Source: Euonymus europaeus (taxonomy: Eukaryota; Streptophyta; Magnoliopsida; Celastrales; Celastraceae). Taken from it: DNA of 64,000 bases. The position numbers were made by a program, and so were the translations under genes. The first letter of the stretch is position 1. Every line of letters begins with the position of its first letter. The stretch is from assembly GCA_963580455.1 (NCBI GenBank), contig OY756965.1:1624501-1688500 (forward strand), given 5' to 3'. Positions 1 to 11,685 of this stretch are shown here, piece by piece. The notes below the pieces were generated by a model. That model was not told the origin of the DNA. It searched no databases and saw nothing but the letters and a program-made list of their open reading frames with translations.

Positions 1-652
1 TTAAGTTTTTGATCCGTTTGTGGATTTGGTGTTTATTAGGGTTATACTTTAATTCCTGCTAAGGAGGTCAACTACATTGTTGTGAGATGTAAAGCTTATT
101 CTGCATCCTTGGATAATCAAACATAGGATACCAATAAAGCGCTATGTACTTCAGGCTAATATAACATGCGGTCATCAAAATTGGTCATGTTTCATTTTCG
201 TTGCCAAATGTTTAAATTTTTCTAAGTCAGAAACATAAAAATAAAATTTATTCTATTTTCATAATTCAAGGAGAATTTTTACATTTTGAGTAATCAATCC
301 GTTTATGAGGCATTTAAAAGTCACCTATTAGTCCACACAACATAAAATTGGTTTTTATACACTACTTAAACGAGTTACAATCGAAAAGTAAAAAAATCTG
401 TCAAAATTATCAAAATATAAGTCTAAGTTATGGAATTGATAAAAATAAAAGACGACCAATATTTCGGTGACTAGACCCTCCATGTTAGTTAATCCTATGT
501 ACTTCCATTTGCTCTTGATGCACATTGAAGTATTAAAAAGTTTTCAAAAGCCAAAAATTGATGCAATTTCTCTCCAATTTCCTTTCCCATTGTCTCTCTC
601 TTTTTTCTTTCTTTGCTTCCCATTTTACGCTATCCAGTCCTAAGCATTTTTG

Positions 653-900
653 TGGGCCAAAATGCGTGGGGACCATTAAAGATTTTGATCAGATACAAAG
701 TGATCCATAATCCATCCTTAATTAATATTATGGAACTTTTGTGATCCAAAGTCCAAACCAAAGGGTTATTATTGTAAATTGATAAGAGTAATGTTGGGCC
801 GTTGGCATAAAAAGACAAAGTTGATGGCCCAAGATGCGATGTTGATGGTCCAGCCCAATATCTATCATCGTCAATTCATAAAATTGGGAATATATGGCCC
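653..900 (+). promoter_or_regulatory. TGGGCC/GGCCCA (site II-like) cluster upstream of NF-YB
   Basis: TGGGCC occurs at 653-658 and 795-800 and GGCCCA at 826-831. AGCCCA lies at 852-857 and GGCCC at 896-900. Such site II elements are known TCP-binding motifs in promoters of growth and housekeeping genes. All lie 330-580 bases upstream of the NF-YB start codon, so they probably belong to its promoter. Binding is inferred from the motif only. Confidence 0.45.
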
Positions 901-906
901 GCCACA

Positions 907-995
907 ACGTGTCGAGCGCTGGCACTACGCTTAAAAAAAAACACACGTTTTCCCCACTATCGGGATACAAACGGCATATGTTTTCCCCCACGTGT
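907..995 (+). promoter_or_regulatory. ABRE/G-box pair upstream of NF-YB
   Basis: ACGTGTC is at 907-913. A perfect G-box CACGTG is at 989-994 and is extended to CACGTGTC. These are bZIP/bHLH binding cores typical of ABA- or light-responsive plant promoters. They sit 240-330 bases upstream of the NF-YB start codon. A C/T-rich leader follows at about 1010-1130, probably the transcribed 5' leader. Confidence 0.4.
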
Positions 996-1234
996 CTTAC
1001 GCGATGCCATATCATCCCCTCGATCCAACGGACCCGAATACCTCTCCTTTTCCGTCTCCCCTGTCCCCCTTCAATCCCCTCCGTTCTTCCAGGAGGCGAC
1101 GGCGACCCCCACCCCCAAATCCCCACTTTTCCCGGGTGATCTCGAAATCGGCTCTGAAAATTTCCTGATTCGCCTGACTGTGATTGAGATTAACTGTTTG
1201 ACTAAATTCATTGGATAGATTTTGGTTTCCTGTT

Positions 1235-1690
1235 ATGGCGGATTCGGATAATGAATCCGGAGGCGGGCAGAACAGTGGAGCGCACGGAGATTTGTCGGCG
1301 CGTGAGCAGGACAGGTTCCTTCCTACAGCGAACGTGAGCAGGATCATGAAGAAGGCACTCCCCGCCAACGCCAAGATCTCCAAGGACGCAAAGGAGACTG
1401 TCCAGGAGTGCGTATCGGAGTTCATCAGCTTCATCACCGGAGAGGCCTCCGATAAGTGCCAGCGAGAGAAACGGAAGACAGTCAACGGCGACGATCTGCT
1501 CTTCGCGATGACTACACTTGGCTTCGAGGAGTATGTGGAGCCCTTGAAGATTTACCTCCAGAAGTACAGAGAGATGGAAGGTGAGAAGACCTCTATGGGA
1601 CGGCCGGGTGATAAGGATAGCGCCACCAGTGGCGGAGGATCGACCAGTGGAGGTGGCGGGTGGAGTCAATTCGAGTGGCGGGGGAGGTAG
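1235..1690 (+). CDS. NF-YB: Nuclear transcription factor Y subunit B (non-LEC1 NF-YB), C-terminal tail altered
   Basis: Histone-fold subunit of the CCAAT-binding NF-Y trimer: it pairs with NF-YC and then recruits NF-YA in the nucleus. The intronless 151-residue frame starts at ATG 1235 ([10 protein letters not shown]), the usual start of the NF-YB8/10-like group; the frame is also open 24 bases upstream but without an ATG. The conserved core spans about residues 26-118: [63 protein letters not shown], then [19 protein letters not shown]. Lys at position 50, where LEC1-type proteins have Asp, marks the non-LEC1 class. The core is intact. The Gly-rich tail leaves the family frame near residue 142 and ends WSQFEWRGR; the usual tail motifs follow in the other two frames (see findings). 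Expression level is unknown. Confidence 0.93.
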   Translation: MADSDNESGGGQNSGAHGDLSAREQDRFLPTANVSRIMKKALPANAKISKDAKETVQECVSEFISFITGEASDKCQREKRKTVNGDDLLFAMTTLGFEEYVEPLKIYLQKYREMEGEKTSMGRPGDKDSATSGGGSTSGGGGWSQFEWRGR

Positions 1691-1772
1691 TGGCGGGATG
1701 CTGATGATGGGGCATCAGACACATGTACGGCTCTGGTGCGTACTTCCATCATCAGATAATTGCACGGGTAAG

Positions 1773-1930
1773 CGGGTCGGGTGGTTGCAATTGAATGGAG
1801 TGTAAGGATGGAAGATGTTTAAAGCTTCTTTAGTTAAATCGGGTCGGGTGGTGGCTGTAGTGCGGAGCTGTAAGGTCATGGTAGGTGTTTAAGGCTTGTT
1901 TAGGTACTTCGGGTCGGGTTGTGTATGGAG
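1773..1930 (+). repeat. Short tandem repeat downstream of the NF-YB stop (67-70 bp period)
   Basis: CGGGTCGGGT recurs at 1773, 1840 and 1910. The intervening stretches also match (GTGGTTGC/GTGGTGGC, TGTAAGG, GATGTTTAAAGC/GGTGTTTAAGGC, TTTAGTTA/TTTAGGTA). This gives just over two copies of a 67-70 bp unit in the probable 3' UTR. From about 1931 to 2571 I see only the AT-rich facing 3' ends of the two convergent genes. Confidence 0.7.
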
Positions 1931-2571
1931 AAATTGAAGCAGCACATATGGTAAAAGGATTTAGAAATATAGAGATAGTGGTGGTATATTTTTTTTGTTG
2001 TTTTTTTTTAAAAAAATGTAATGAGGAGATGATCTAGTTATTTTCACTGCTATTTTTAGCAAGTTTGGCTGTAAATTAATCTACTGTTGAAGCTCCAATT
2101 GGAGAATAAATATGAATAGGATTTAGTTTTACCGTGTAATTACTAATTCCAGAACTTGAGCTCTCTGATGGAGTGTAGGAGGATGGAAAATTCGGTAGAT
2201 GCAAGAAAACTCGGTTTCTGCATCTACGGGAACGATACATATACACACGAAAAACCACCATAAATCTACCACATGTCAGGTTCAGGTTCAGGTTCAAGAT
2301 ATTCAATATAATCACAAGTTAATGGCACTAGGAAACCCCATAAACCCATACACAAACCTCCATCAGAATGATGAGTTTTATTAATTCCCAATTGCCCAAG
2401 CAAGGAATGAAGAGGGAAATGACATCAGGCCTTTGATTAGGGGAGTTGCCTCCAAACACCAAAAGCCCCTTTCCTTGCCCTTGAAGAAGGTACACCAAAC
2501 ATAATACAACATGTAAAGGGGATACACATTTCCATTGCTCTTGCAAGAAAGAATTGCCAATTTTTTCATGG

Positions 2572-4992
2572 CTAGTTCAAATCCTGGTTGTTAACATATA
2601 AGTATGTGGGTTTACCAGAAGATGTGGTTGTAGACACTGTTGAAAAACCAGAATACCTTTTCTCTGATTTAGCTAAGCATATCTTGGCAATGTAATTGAA
2701 GAGATTATGGTCTCGGACGAAAGGTTGCGCTGCATACTCCTCAAACGGCATCCACTACAACCAAAAAACACATAACAATAAACTCATGTCGTGTACTGCT
2801 CAGCGCATTATTGCATTCCTTGTTCGATGTAGAACACTTGCAAATGATCAAAATAATATTTGAACACTCAGAGATGTAAAAAATGGCACACAAGAAAACC
2901 CAGGATATGGTAATGGCAACAACAAATAAAATGGTTTAACCACATTTTGCATATGTATTCATGCACTGTTTTAAAAGCAGTCAAGAAATTGATTCAATCG
3001 CTTGAAAAGTAACACCTTTTCCTACATCATTTACGAGGATGTACCTGCGCTGCCTCGAGCTCTGACCTTTGCTTCTCGATATGAGAGGAATGAGGTTGTA
3101 ACATGCAAACGAAAAACAAATCCGATTTGCCAAAGAATGACTGATGGCTCTGCCTGTGTAAACAACTTATAGCGCTAAATGTAATAAAAAAAATAGTAAC
3201 TTAAATTTGCTGCTCTGAATCTTAAGAACAAAAATTCTTTTGTAACATAGTTTTTTCACAAAGAAAATATATAACCGAGTTAAAGCACAAATAACTATCA
3301 ATCAAGAATAAGATAGTAATTACAAAGCAAGCTTCTAACCTGAATGCTAAAACTTCCACAAATTCTGTATCAACCTGAAGCAAAAAAAGCCTTTGGTTTT
3401 AGATGAATAGTGGCGCATAGAGGAGTGAAAATGCCTAAAGTAGAACATATTACTATTTTTTTAGTTTAAATATTGTAGCCATATTACTTACCCCAGTCTC
3501 TTCTTTAACTTCTCTGACTGCAGATTCACATATATCCTCACCCTGCAGATAAAAAATATTGGGTCAAAAATCACAATGTGATACATCACACAACACTATA
3601 CAAATGGTTTGCTCACCTCATTCACAACCCCGGTAGGGAACTTCCACACTCCAGTGCCTTTGAACTTGCCACCCTTCTCCTGAACTACAAGCACCTAACG
3701 AGGAAACAAGTCACTTCCGTCAGTTAAAACCACAAAACATAAAGGCATTATGTCAACACCAAACTCATCCTCTCTGCCTAAGCCTAATCAGTATTGGCAG
3801 CATTGGTCTTTCCTTATCTTGTTATGTCTTTTTCATTTACAGTTTTAGGATCAATCATTCAAGAGCAAGGCAGGCCACAGGTGCATTCTCTAAACAAGCG
3901 TTTCAACCAGATTTGAGTTTTCATAATATAGTACTATTCTAGTTCAATTAAATTTCATCCTTTAAATATTCACTTTTCAACTTTAGCATTGACAGAGAGC
4001 TCTTGCTAAGCAGCACCATCCACACAGAGTTGGATATATATTATGAAAACCACGATGACAAATTTCTATGTCACCCATAAGATCTCTATGGGTAAACTAC
4101 TCCCATGCACAAGACACTGATAGTGGGCGTGAGCAAATACATACATGATGTTCACAGATCTTATTCACACATAATATTTAGAGATCAGAGGCAGTTTCAA
4201 CAAACTGAGACTGTGACGGTATGACCTCTAGGTTGCAACTCGACAATTATGGCACCGGGTCACATGTTTCTCCTGTACCCACCAGAGCTCTTTATACGAT
4301 GAAAAGGTAAAAAGTGTAATGTAATGAGTAGAGAAATCCAGAAAATTAGTGGACTTCAAAAACAATACCTCTCGCTTAGTATTCATGACAAAAGCACCAA
4401 TTCCCACTCGATGAGAAGCATTTAAAGGCAAAGTGTCAATAGTTTCAGAAATCCAACACACGAGCATTAAGTAATCTGGTTCAGCATGGTGGAATCTAAA
4501 GCCCTCCTGCAGAATTAACAGGAATGAGCTGTGGTGTTAAAACCAAAGGACTAGAGATATCAGTTAACCTGCAATGAAAAGAAAATGCCCCAATTTAACA
4601 TAACCCTATATAACCCAAAACTACGACTTCATTTAGAATTATCTCCATGAGCCAGCCTAGGTTTATACATTATGTCCAGTAGATGTTTTTACCTTGACCA
4701 CCGGCTCAACAAGATGCACAAGTTGAATAGGCAATTTAATCCAAATACCCTTCTTTCCCTGAAGGAGAGTTCTGACGCATGTTAAAATATTTGAATCGCA
4801 AGTCTTGATCACAGAAGTACAAAAGCGAATTAAAGGAAGTACCAGTTCCCTCCAATATGATACTGAAGCCCTTAGTAAGGGAACAAAGACAATAACATCC
4901 ATGGGATCCTTCATGTCCACCATAACTCCCCCGTACAAATCATCAACCGCACTAAGCAATCCAGACTGTTGAACTCTATTTTCAGGTTCCAT
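2572..4992 (-). CDS. Nudix hydrolase (plant NUDT2/5/6/7/10-like ADP-ribose/NADH pyrophosphatase group)
   Basis: Complete coding sequence, 269 residues. Coding exons on the minus strand: 4992-4843, 4758-4693, 4506-4369, 3694-3617, 3542-3492, 3374-3340, 3153-3045 and 2754-2572; all are GT-AG and frame-consistent. A perfect Nudix box (GX5EX7REUXEEXGU) covers residues 140-162 and reads GVVNEGE, then REVKEETGV; its Glu residues bind the metal. The plant-specific N-terminal part shows YGGVMVDM, RASVSYWREL, GKKGIWIKLP and FRFHHAEPDYLMLV. A late FFGKSDLFFVCML segment is also typical. Family members hydrolyse ADP-ribose, NADH or related nucleotides, and some (AtNUDT7) restrain immune signalling; substrate cannot be read from sequence. 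The chosen ATG is the first in frame: an in-frame TAA lies in the upstream leader exon. No transit peptide is obvious, so it is probably cytosolic. Confidence 0.93.
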
Positions 4993-5476
4993 CAGCTTCT
5001 TCAGCTGTCAAAACTGAAAATTTTCTGATCAATAATGGAATCCTTTGACTGATACCTGAAGTAAAACCCAGCACTCATTTCTTTATTCAACTTGTGCAAC
5101 ACAAGTACACCCCAAAATCACTCTCCTCCTTTGGATTGCTTTTAGAAAAAGTTATTAGGCAAAAGAAATGTACTGCTTCAATATGTGCCATTACTAAATG
5201 CAATACCCTAGAAAAAGAGAAAACGCTTCGACCCAATGAATGGATTATATTAATCATCCTCTAACAGACCAACTTCAACAAGAATTTGATGGCATAACGG
5301 AGGTGGGTATTTTCAATAAAGCCTATGCTATCATGAATTCCAACTGTAAATCATAGGCATTTCACAACTCAATAGTCAATAGCCATATACTCGCTTCAAT
5401 ATATACATTAATACATACACACAGCAGAAAAAAGAAACATCCATTCATGACATAGATTTAGGGTTTAGTGTTATAC

Positions 5477-5750
5477 CTCTTCCAGAAACACCAAAGCAAG
5501 GAAACGATGAAGCAGCAACACAAGGCCTCTTTGAAATTAAAGAGGAATTTGACACAGCTCGTGCTTGTGTTCCCGAACAAAGTATTTAACGTTGATGGTT
5601 CTTAATCTCTACATGCTATATATATGGATTTCTTTGCATAAGAAACTGGAATTTTGTATTGGTTACCGTTGTTTGAACACTGGTCTCCAGGGAAGAAAAT
5701 TAAAAGCGAAGGCAATTCCATTGCTGACGATCGACGACTCAAAAACTAGA
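5477..5750 (-). other. 5' untranslated exon of the Nudix hydrolase gene
   Basis: On the minus strand this stretch ends GGAAGAG before a GTATAAC donor at 5476. The next exon starts at 5004 after TTTTGACAG. No ATG opens a frame into the coding region and the coding frame meets TAA here, so it is a leader exon interrupted by a ~470 bp 5' UTR intron. The upstream limit (about 5750) is a guess from where the sequence turns very AT-rich. Confidence 0.55.
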
Positions 5751-5989
5751 GACGACTGAGTCCCAAAATGACTACTACTTGGACTTTTTTTCCAATTAAA
5801 AAATTATTTGTATTTGTTTTGATTGGATTTAAGAATCTAATATTATATTTAAGGGATTCATTAATAAATTCTTTAATAAAAATATATATTTCATTCGCTT
5901 CTTTCAAATTTTTAATATTTCAAAACATTCTTTAAATAAGTCTGGATAAAATTATTTTATTCTAATAAATTCTTATGTATATGACATAT

Positions 5990-7080
5990 GCTGATATCAC
6001 CAAATTCTTTTTATTTTTATTTTTTAAAAAACTTTAAAACAGTTTTATCTCTCAAAATACAAATCGGATTTTTTTAAAAAAAATGTATTCATAATCAACA
6101 CGAAAAACTCTTTCCAATGAGATTCATCATCGATATGTTTAAATGTTCATTCGTCAAATCCTCTAAATAAACTTAGAGGATTTCTCAAACTTATCCAGAA
6201 TTTAGAGGATTTCTCAAAACTCATCAAAACCAATTAAAATAGTTTTCAAAATTAAGCAAATAAATTCAGATGATTTCATAAAAATATATTAAAAAAATAT
6301 AGATTTTTTGAAAATCAAACAAAAAACAACAAAAAAATTTAGAGGATTTCACAAACTTGTCACAAATTTAGAGGATTTCACAAAATTTACCAAAATAAAT
6401 CAGAGAAATTTTTGAAATTAAGCAAAAAAAGAAAGAGGATTGCATAAAATATGTATTAAAAATTATAAGAATTTTTGAAAATCAAACAAAAAATAATCCG
6501 AAACTTTAAATCCTAGACCTAAATCCCAAAATCCTAAACACTAAATTCTAATATCTTAAATCCCAAAATCATAAAGTATAAACACTAAACTCTAATATTT
6601 TAAACTCAAACTCTTAAACTTTAAACCTTATAACCAGAAATCCTCTGAATTTTCCATAAATCCTCTGAATGTAAAGAATTTTAGTTTTAATTTTGAACAA
6701 AAAATCTTATAAATAATTAAGAAGAATTTTCAAAAATAAGAAGAAAATCTTAAAATACTACTAACTTATATTCCTAAACCTTAAGTCCTAAACCCCAAAA
6801 TCCTAAATAATGAATTATGTTCTCCTAAACCTTATACCATAAACTCTAAACTCTAATATCTTAAACTTCAAAATCCTAAACTTTATCAAAATGAAACAAA
6901 AAAAAAACTAAAAATTTAGATGATTAGAGGATTTCTCAAACTTATCAAGAATTCAGAGAATTTTACAAAACTCACCAAAACAATTCAGAAGACTTTTTGA
7001 AATTATGCAAAAAAAAAAAAAATCAGAGGATTTCTTACTCAGAATTCAGAGGATTTTCGCAAAAATCACCAAAACGGTTA
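5990..7080. repeat. AT-rich repeat block with AGAGGATTTC motifs and degenerate CCTAAA stretches
   Basis: A motif close to TTAGAGGATTTC(T/A)CAAA recurs about ten times between 6170 and 7060 at irregular spacing. Degenerate telomere-like strings (CCTAAACTCTAA, TCCCAAAATCCTAAA) fill 6500-6650 and 6770-6890. The left end (6030-6150, with TTTTATCTCTCAAAATACA and ATAATCAACA) resembles the ends of the TIR elements at 33.7 and 50.9 kb. It is probably a diverged relative; I could not find its right end. Confidence 0.5.
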
Positions 7081-8685
7081 AAAATTGTTATGGTATTTGG
7101 TTTTGTTTAAAATATGAATTGAGTTTTATTATGATATTATTCTCATAAGTTATTAGCTTTGGTTGTTAGTGAAGAATGTAATAAAAATATTGACATTTGT
7201 ATTGGATAACTTTTTGTTGATGGATAAGTGTTTCATTGTTGATTTTGATAATATAATGATTCACATATTTTAATGTATATGCATAGGTTGCTGAGTTAAC
7301 TAAATTTTGCGCATGTGAGTGCATGCACTTAATTTTCATGAAAGAAATTTTTTTTGGTTGATTGACTCTTCACTTTGATTCATCAAAAGTGAAAATATTA
7401 GCTTATCTTTAAAAACATATAGATAAAATACATGATTTTCATCCAACTTTCTGAGATTGTATTTATATTTATTTTATTATAATATTTATTTCCTAAATAA
7501 GGAGCAATGATGTACTAATAAAAATAAGGATAGATTTAAATGAGGGGAGGGTAAAATTGTCATTAATTGAGGTTAAAATTTAAAGTTATCCTTATTAAGC
7601 TAAGCTTCAAATAATTGATGATGTATTGAGCTACAAACTTTTCAAAAAGACTAAATGAAATATAAAGTCCATATAAAAGACTTATCACCAAATAATCATT
7701 ATATTTATATTCATATTTATTGTTACAAATAGAAATAAAATTGAACGTTAAAGAGATATAGAAATTATCGATGGTTGAATATAAATAATAAATATTATAT
7801 TTTGTTTTTATCACGTTTAATTTGATTTTTATTTGAAATAAAAAAAATGATTGGACTCATAAAATTGATCAAAATATATTTATAATTTTTAAATCTTTTA
7901 TAGTGGCATAAAAGTCATTACAATAGGTATGCGAATATTCCTAAAAAAAAAGGTATGCGAATAAAATGTTAATTAATTCCTCCTAATGAGTTCTTGAAAT
8001 TATATTTACTTGCCATCCACACAGCGTCCAAACCACTCGTCATAAGACAACAATACAAAACAACACGGGAAAGACTTTCAGGGCTAGGCGAAAGTATGAT
8101 GTCGTTTTGCATGCCTAAGACAAATATTAAAAAACGACAAAAAACAAGCAAGTAAACGTAAGTTTCGCACGTATAATGTCCCCGCTAATTTTTCAATTGG
8201 ATATCACCTCAATTACACACAAAATTGTATCAAATACTTATATACATCAGCAAAACACATTTCCCAACATAGGATGTAGAGGGAAGGTGATGAGAAGAGG
8301 AAAGGATACAATGGTAATAAGGTTGGGTTATAGGGTGTTTAGAGACTATTTTAAAGATTTTTAAGGGGTGTATATGAACAAATTAGGAGCACATATAGCT
8401 CGAACAAAAAAACAGAAAGAGGAAATCCATGGGAAAGCTCGCAAGCAATGCAACAGGAAAAGAAGGCTTAAAATAATTCATAATTTACTAATTTCCCAAT
8501 TTGTGTTGACTATTGGGATGGCCACAAAGAAATAATAGTAAAAATAAAAAACTGTTCAAATGGAAATTGCTGGTGTTGACCACCATAATGAAGTTGGCAG
8601 CTGTTGTTTCCGGGTACATCAGATAAGAAATCGCTGAAGTATACTTTTTGCCTCACTTTACGCGTGCATTTGGTTCCATTTTTGT
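7081..8685. other. AT-rich intergenic spacer, no gene seen
   Basis: Very AT-rich sequence with short frames on both strands, none with recognisable motifs, codon bias or splice-consistent neighbours. I see no RNA gene and no clear transposon ends here. Confidence 0.5.
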
Positions 8686-8689
8686 CATT

Positions 8690-9590
8690 AAACTTTTTTT
8701 TTCATTTCTATCCCTCACTTTTTGAGAGATATCACTTATGTCCCTTAAATGAGAAAGTCAGCTGGTCAAATCCGCGTCTATGTGGCACGTCGGAGCAATC
8801 CTATGTGGCAAACTATGATAAATTTCAACGACATGTCCCTAAACTATCATAAACTACATCATTTTGTCCCTAAATTCATATGAATCAACTTCAACACCCC
8901 AAAACAATAGATATAAAGAACTCTCGTTGCAATCCATGGAGAAAAAAAACTCTCCAAAACAATAAATCTAAAGAATAAAACCCTCCCAATAGTTCCACTC
9001 TTGATTTTTCTAGCACATGAGCCACTGAATTGAAATCCATTATTGTCTCGAGTTTTAGTCAAAGAGTTTAACTGCAATTATCAACAAATAAAGAAAGCAA
9101 GGACAATTTGCAACACTCAATTGCTCATGTCAAACAATGACAATTTGACTAAGAAACGACAGTATCAAAGAAACGAAACCCCTTCCACTACCAAGCTCTA
9201 TCGTCGTCCTTTTTGTTGTTGTTTTCACTTTTAATTTGCGGATTAGGGTTCCATCCCGTTACATATTAATACGAGCAATAATAGTGACGATGAGAATATG
9301 AACAACTTGTTGCAGTAGCAGAGATTGCATGGTGATTTTTAAAAAATTAATCAAAGAACTTTGTTGAGATTCTTATTTGGGTTTAGATTGAGATTTAAGA
9401 GATTAGGGTTTTTGAAGGGTGTTTCTCTCCTCTCTCTCTCCTACGTGGAAGCTGACTCAACAATACACATGTATACTTTAAGCTAGCTGGAATGCAAACT
9501 TATACTTATTAGTCACCAGAGTGACTTAAGGGACAAAAGTGAAATCCATAAAAATGTGAGGGATGAAAGTTGTAAAATCCCGTCATGAGA
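8690..9590. mobile_element. Non-autonomous TIR element (MITE/MULE-like), diverged
   Basis: The left end (about 8700-8755) carries TATCCCTCACTTTTTGAGAG and CACTTATGTCCCTTAA. The reverse complement of the right end (about 9515-9580) carries CATCCCTCACATTTTTATGG and CACTTTTGTCCCTTAAGTCA. These form imperfect terminal inverted repeats of about 50 bp around ~800 bp without a credible coding frame. Blocks such as TGTCCCTAAACTATCATAAA are typical of old plant DNA elements. No clear target-site duplication was found, so the superfamily is uncertain. Confidence 0.5.
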
Positions 9591-9599
9591 TAAAAAAAA

Positions 9600-9678
9600 A
9601 TAATAAATAAATAAAGTAATACATGAGGAAATAAAAAGTAAATGGTTAAATAAATGTAGGAAAAAAATGTTAAGAATA

Positions 9679-9710
<32 letters not shown>

Positions 9711-10410
9711 AATTTGGGAAAAAAATAAATTGGTGTGATGTCCAACTTCACTTCACTCGTGTCTTCTTTATTTCAAAGACAAAAGAAAAGCTCTTGTCTT
9801 ATACTCATCTCTTCCACTCCATCTGACAACAACACAAATTCTTCTGTCTTTTTAAGCCAAATTCAACCTACAATTTCTTCCACCTTCAAGCTTCTCAAGG
9901 TAATCTAGAAAATTAACATATTTTCATGGGTTCATTTATCTTTTTCTAACCCAACCTTTTTTCATGTTTTGTTGGAGTTTATTGCCACCAAAATCCTCAC
10001 CAAGCTTGATTTGGATATCAAAACATAATTTCTTTAACTATTTGGTAATGATTCTAACTCATTTATAGTGATTCAACAATTTAAAAATTAAAGGTTTTTT
10101 TTTATGGGAATATGAGAATTTCAAAAATTATAGGTATTTTATTGTTCTACTACTTAATTAGACTTAAATTGTGTTGAATTATTAAGTTTAAGTGTGAGTT
10201 TCAAAAATCAAATGGGAATTTATTCTCTTAATAGAAATTGAAAAAAGAACAAGAATTTTCATAACTTATAATTGTTAAAATAAAGGCGGGGTTAAATTCG
10301 AAAAATAATATGCAGTGGGAATGTGATATAAATCAACTTCATAGTCGGTGATGATTTCAACTCTGAAGACGCGGAAAGGAGCAAGAGTCGTCCTAGAAAA
10401 ACTTTATAGT
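9600..10410. other. Spacer with an (AT)n microsatellite and a possible orphan leader exon
   Basis: An (AT)n run lies at about 9678-9703. Downstream, 9775-9900 looks like a plant 5' leader: C/T- and CAA-rich, ending CTTCTCAAG before GTAATCTAG, a plausible donor. No coding exon follows before the duplicated segment begins at about 10413. It may be the leader of a gene cut off by the rearrangement, but this is only inferred from composition. Confidence 0.3.
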
Positions 10411-10620
10411 AGTAATGGATTTTTCTACGCACTTGTCTAATGGGACATCCACGTGGCTATAAGGAGATTGGAAATGGTCCAAATGGACTCCTAACTTGAG
10501 CCCATATTGTAAAGCCCACTATCTATCAAAAAGTTTGGGCTCAAGTCCGTACCAATCAGACACTGCCGTGTCGTTGTACACCGGGGAGCAGAACCTGACC
10601 GACACGGTTAAAATCGAACG

Positions 10621-11010
10621 TTCTTACTCCTCTCGACTGATATTTTGCTTACAAAAAAGAAGAAAAAGGAGAAAACCCGGTGAGGAACCTTGTCGCTCCT
10701 TGTTACCGTTGGAGGAAGCTTCCGCGTTCTTACTCCTCTCGACTGATATTTTGCTTACAAAAAAGAAGAAAAAGGTAAAAACCCGGTGAGGAACCTTGTC
10801 GCTCCTTGTTACCGTTGGAGGAAGCTTCCTCCAACGGTAACAAAGAGCGACATGTTTGATATTTCGACTTGATCTTTTGGAAATAAAGAGCCGTTGAGAT
10901 CCCGAACCTTCCGGAGATCCCGAAGTTTCCTCCAACGGTAACAAGGAGCGACATGTTTGATATTTCGACTTGATCTTTTGGAAATAAAGAGCCGTTGATA
11001 GACCTGTTTT
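10621..11010. repeat. Direct and inverted repeats in the promoter-like block of copy 1
   Basis: A block starting TTCTTACTCCTCTCGACTGA occurs at 10621 and 10737 (period 116). It meets its partner at 10797-10852, a near-perfect palindrome with 28-base arms, no spacer and one mismatch, centred on AAGCTT. The right arm continues into a block starting CCTCCAACGGTAACAA at 10828 and 10929 (period 101). Upstream TATA-poor sequence with CCACGTGG at about 10450 and the following CT-rich leader suggest a promoter/5' UTR setting. Confidence 0.8.
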
Positions 11011-11534
11011 CTCCAAAAAAATTATTTACAGTGTCCACGACAATGAAGGAATTGAAATTCTGGCCGCATGAAAGGTGAACTCTCTTGTCTGGGTCTTCTT
11101 TCTCCGTTTCCCTTTCCTTTTTCCTCTTGTTTACAAGAAAAATTTTCATTGGGTTTATTTCATGTTTTCTTAACCTTTTGCCGTTTGTGTAGTTCGGAGA
11201 TTCCGATGGCTTTGGATGGTGGAGTACAACATTTTGTTCTTTTGGCATCATTCATGCAAATTAAGCGAATTCTCAACTGATCAGTTCTCTCTGTCAGTCA
11301 CAGAGCTCTCAATCTCCCATTGATTCCGAGGGCGAGCAAGCGATAGCCATCTGCAATATGCTTTCCTTACTCGCTCACGATCTCTCTGTATCTTTAAAAT
11401 TTCTTTTTCTTATCTTATTCCGACTTTTTTAACCTCGTTTTGGGCTCTCTCGCTTTGGTTTCTTGTGCTGTTCGAGGGGCATCTTACTTTATTTATTTAT
11501 GTCTCTTTCTGTTTCCTTCCATTTATGGATGCAG

Positions 11535-11685
11535 GACTCATGAAATCGTCTAACGAGGTGAAATCTCGAAGCCCTCTTCAAGAACTGTTACGTCATAGTT
11601 GAAACAATAGCAATAATGTAATTCCAGCTTATAAGCAATTACAAGATTTTTCAATCCATGCAGGCATTATATTAGTGAAATGATT
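11535..11685 (+). pseudogene. Exon-like block with premature stop (copy 1)
   Basis: After ATGGATGCAG (acceptor-like) a frame begins MKSSNEVKSRSPLQELL but stops at TGA after HS (about 11600). The same place in copy 2 (22344-22492) has AGA and stays open for 47 codons from ATG 22349 to TGA 22490-22492. I do not recognise the peptide. It lies about 220-370 bases upstream of the UBP-like exon and could be the first exon of the same broken unit. Confidence 0.4.

Noticed and set aside
6500..6890. Interstitial telomere (CCCTAAA) tract
   Set aside because: Only degenerate CCTAAA-like strings with irregular spacing; no run of exact heptamers.
10730..11251. 173-codon minus-strand frame in the promoter-like block
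   Set aside because: It runs through the palindrome and its duplicated arms, repeats its own peptide (RSLLPLEE) and is broken in copy 2; a by-product of repeat structure.
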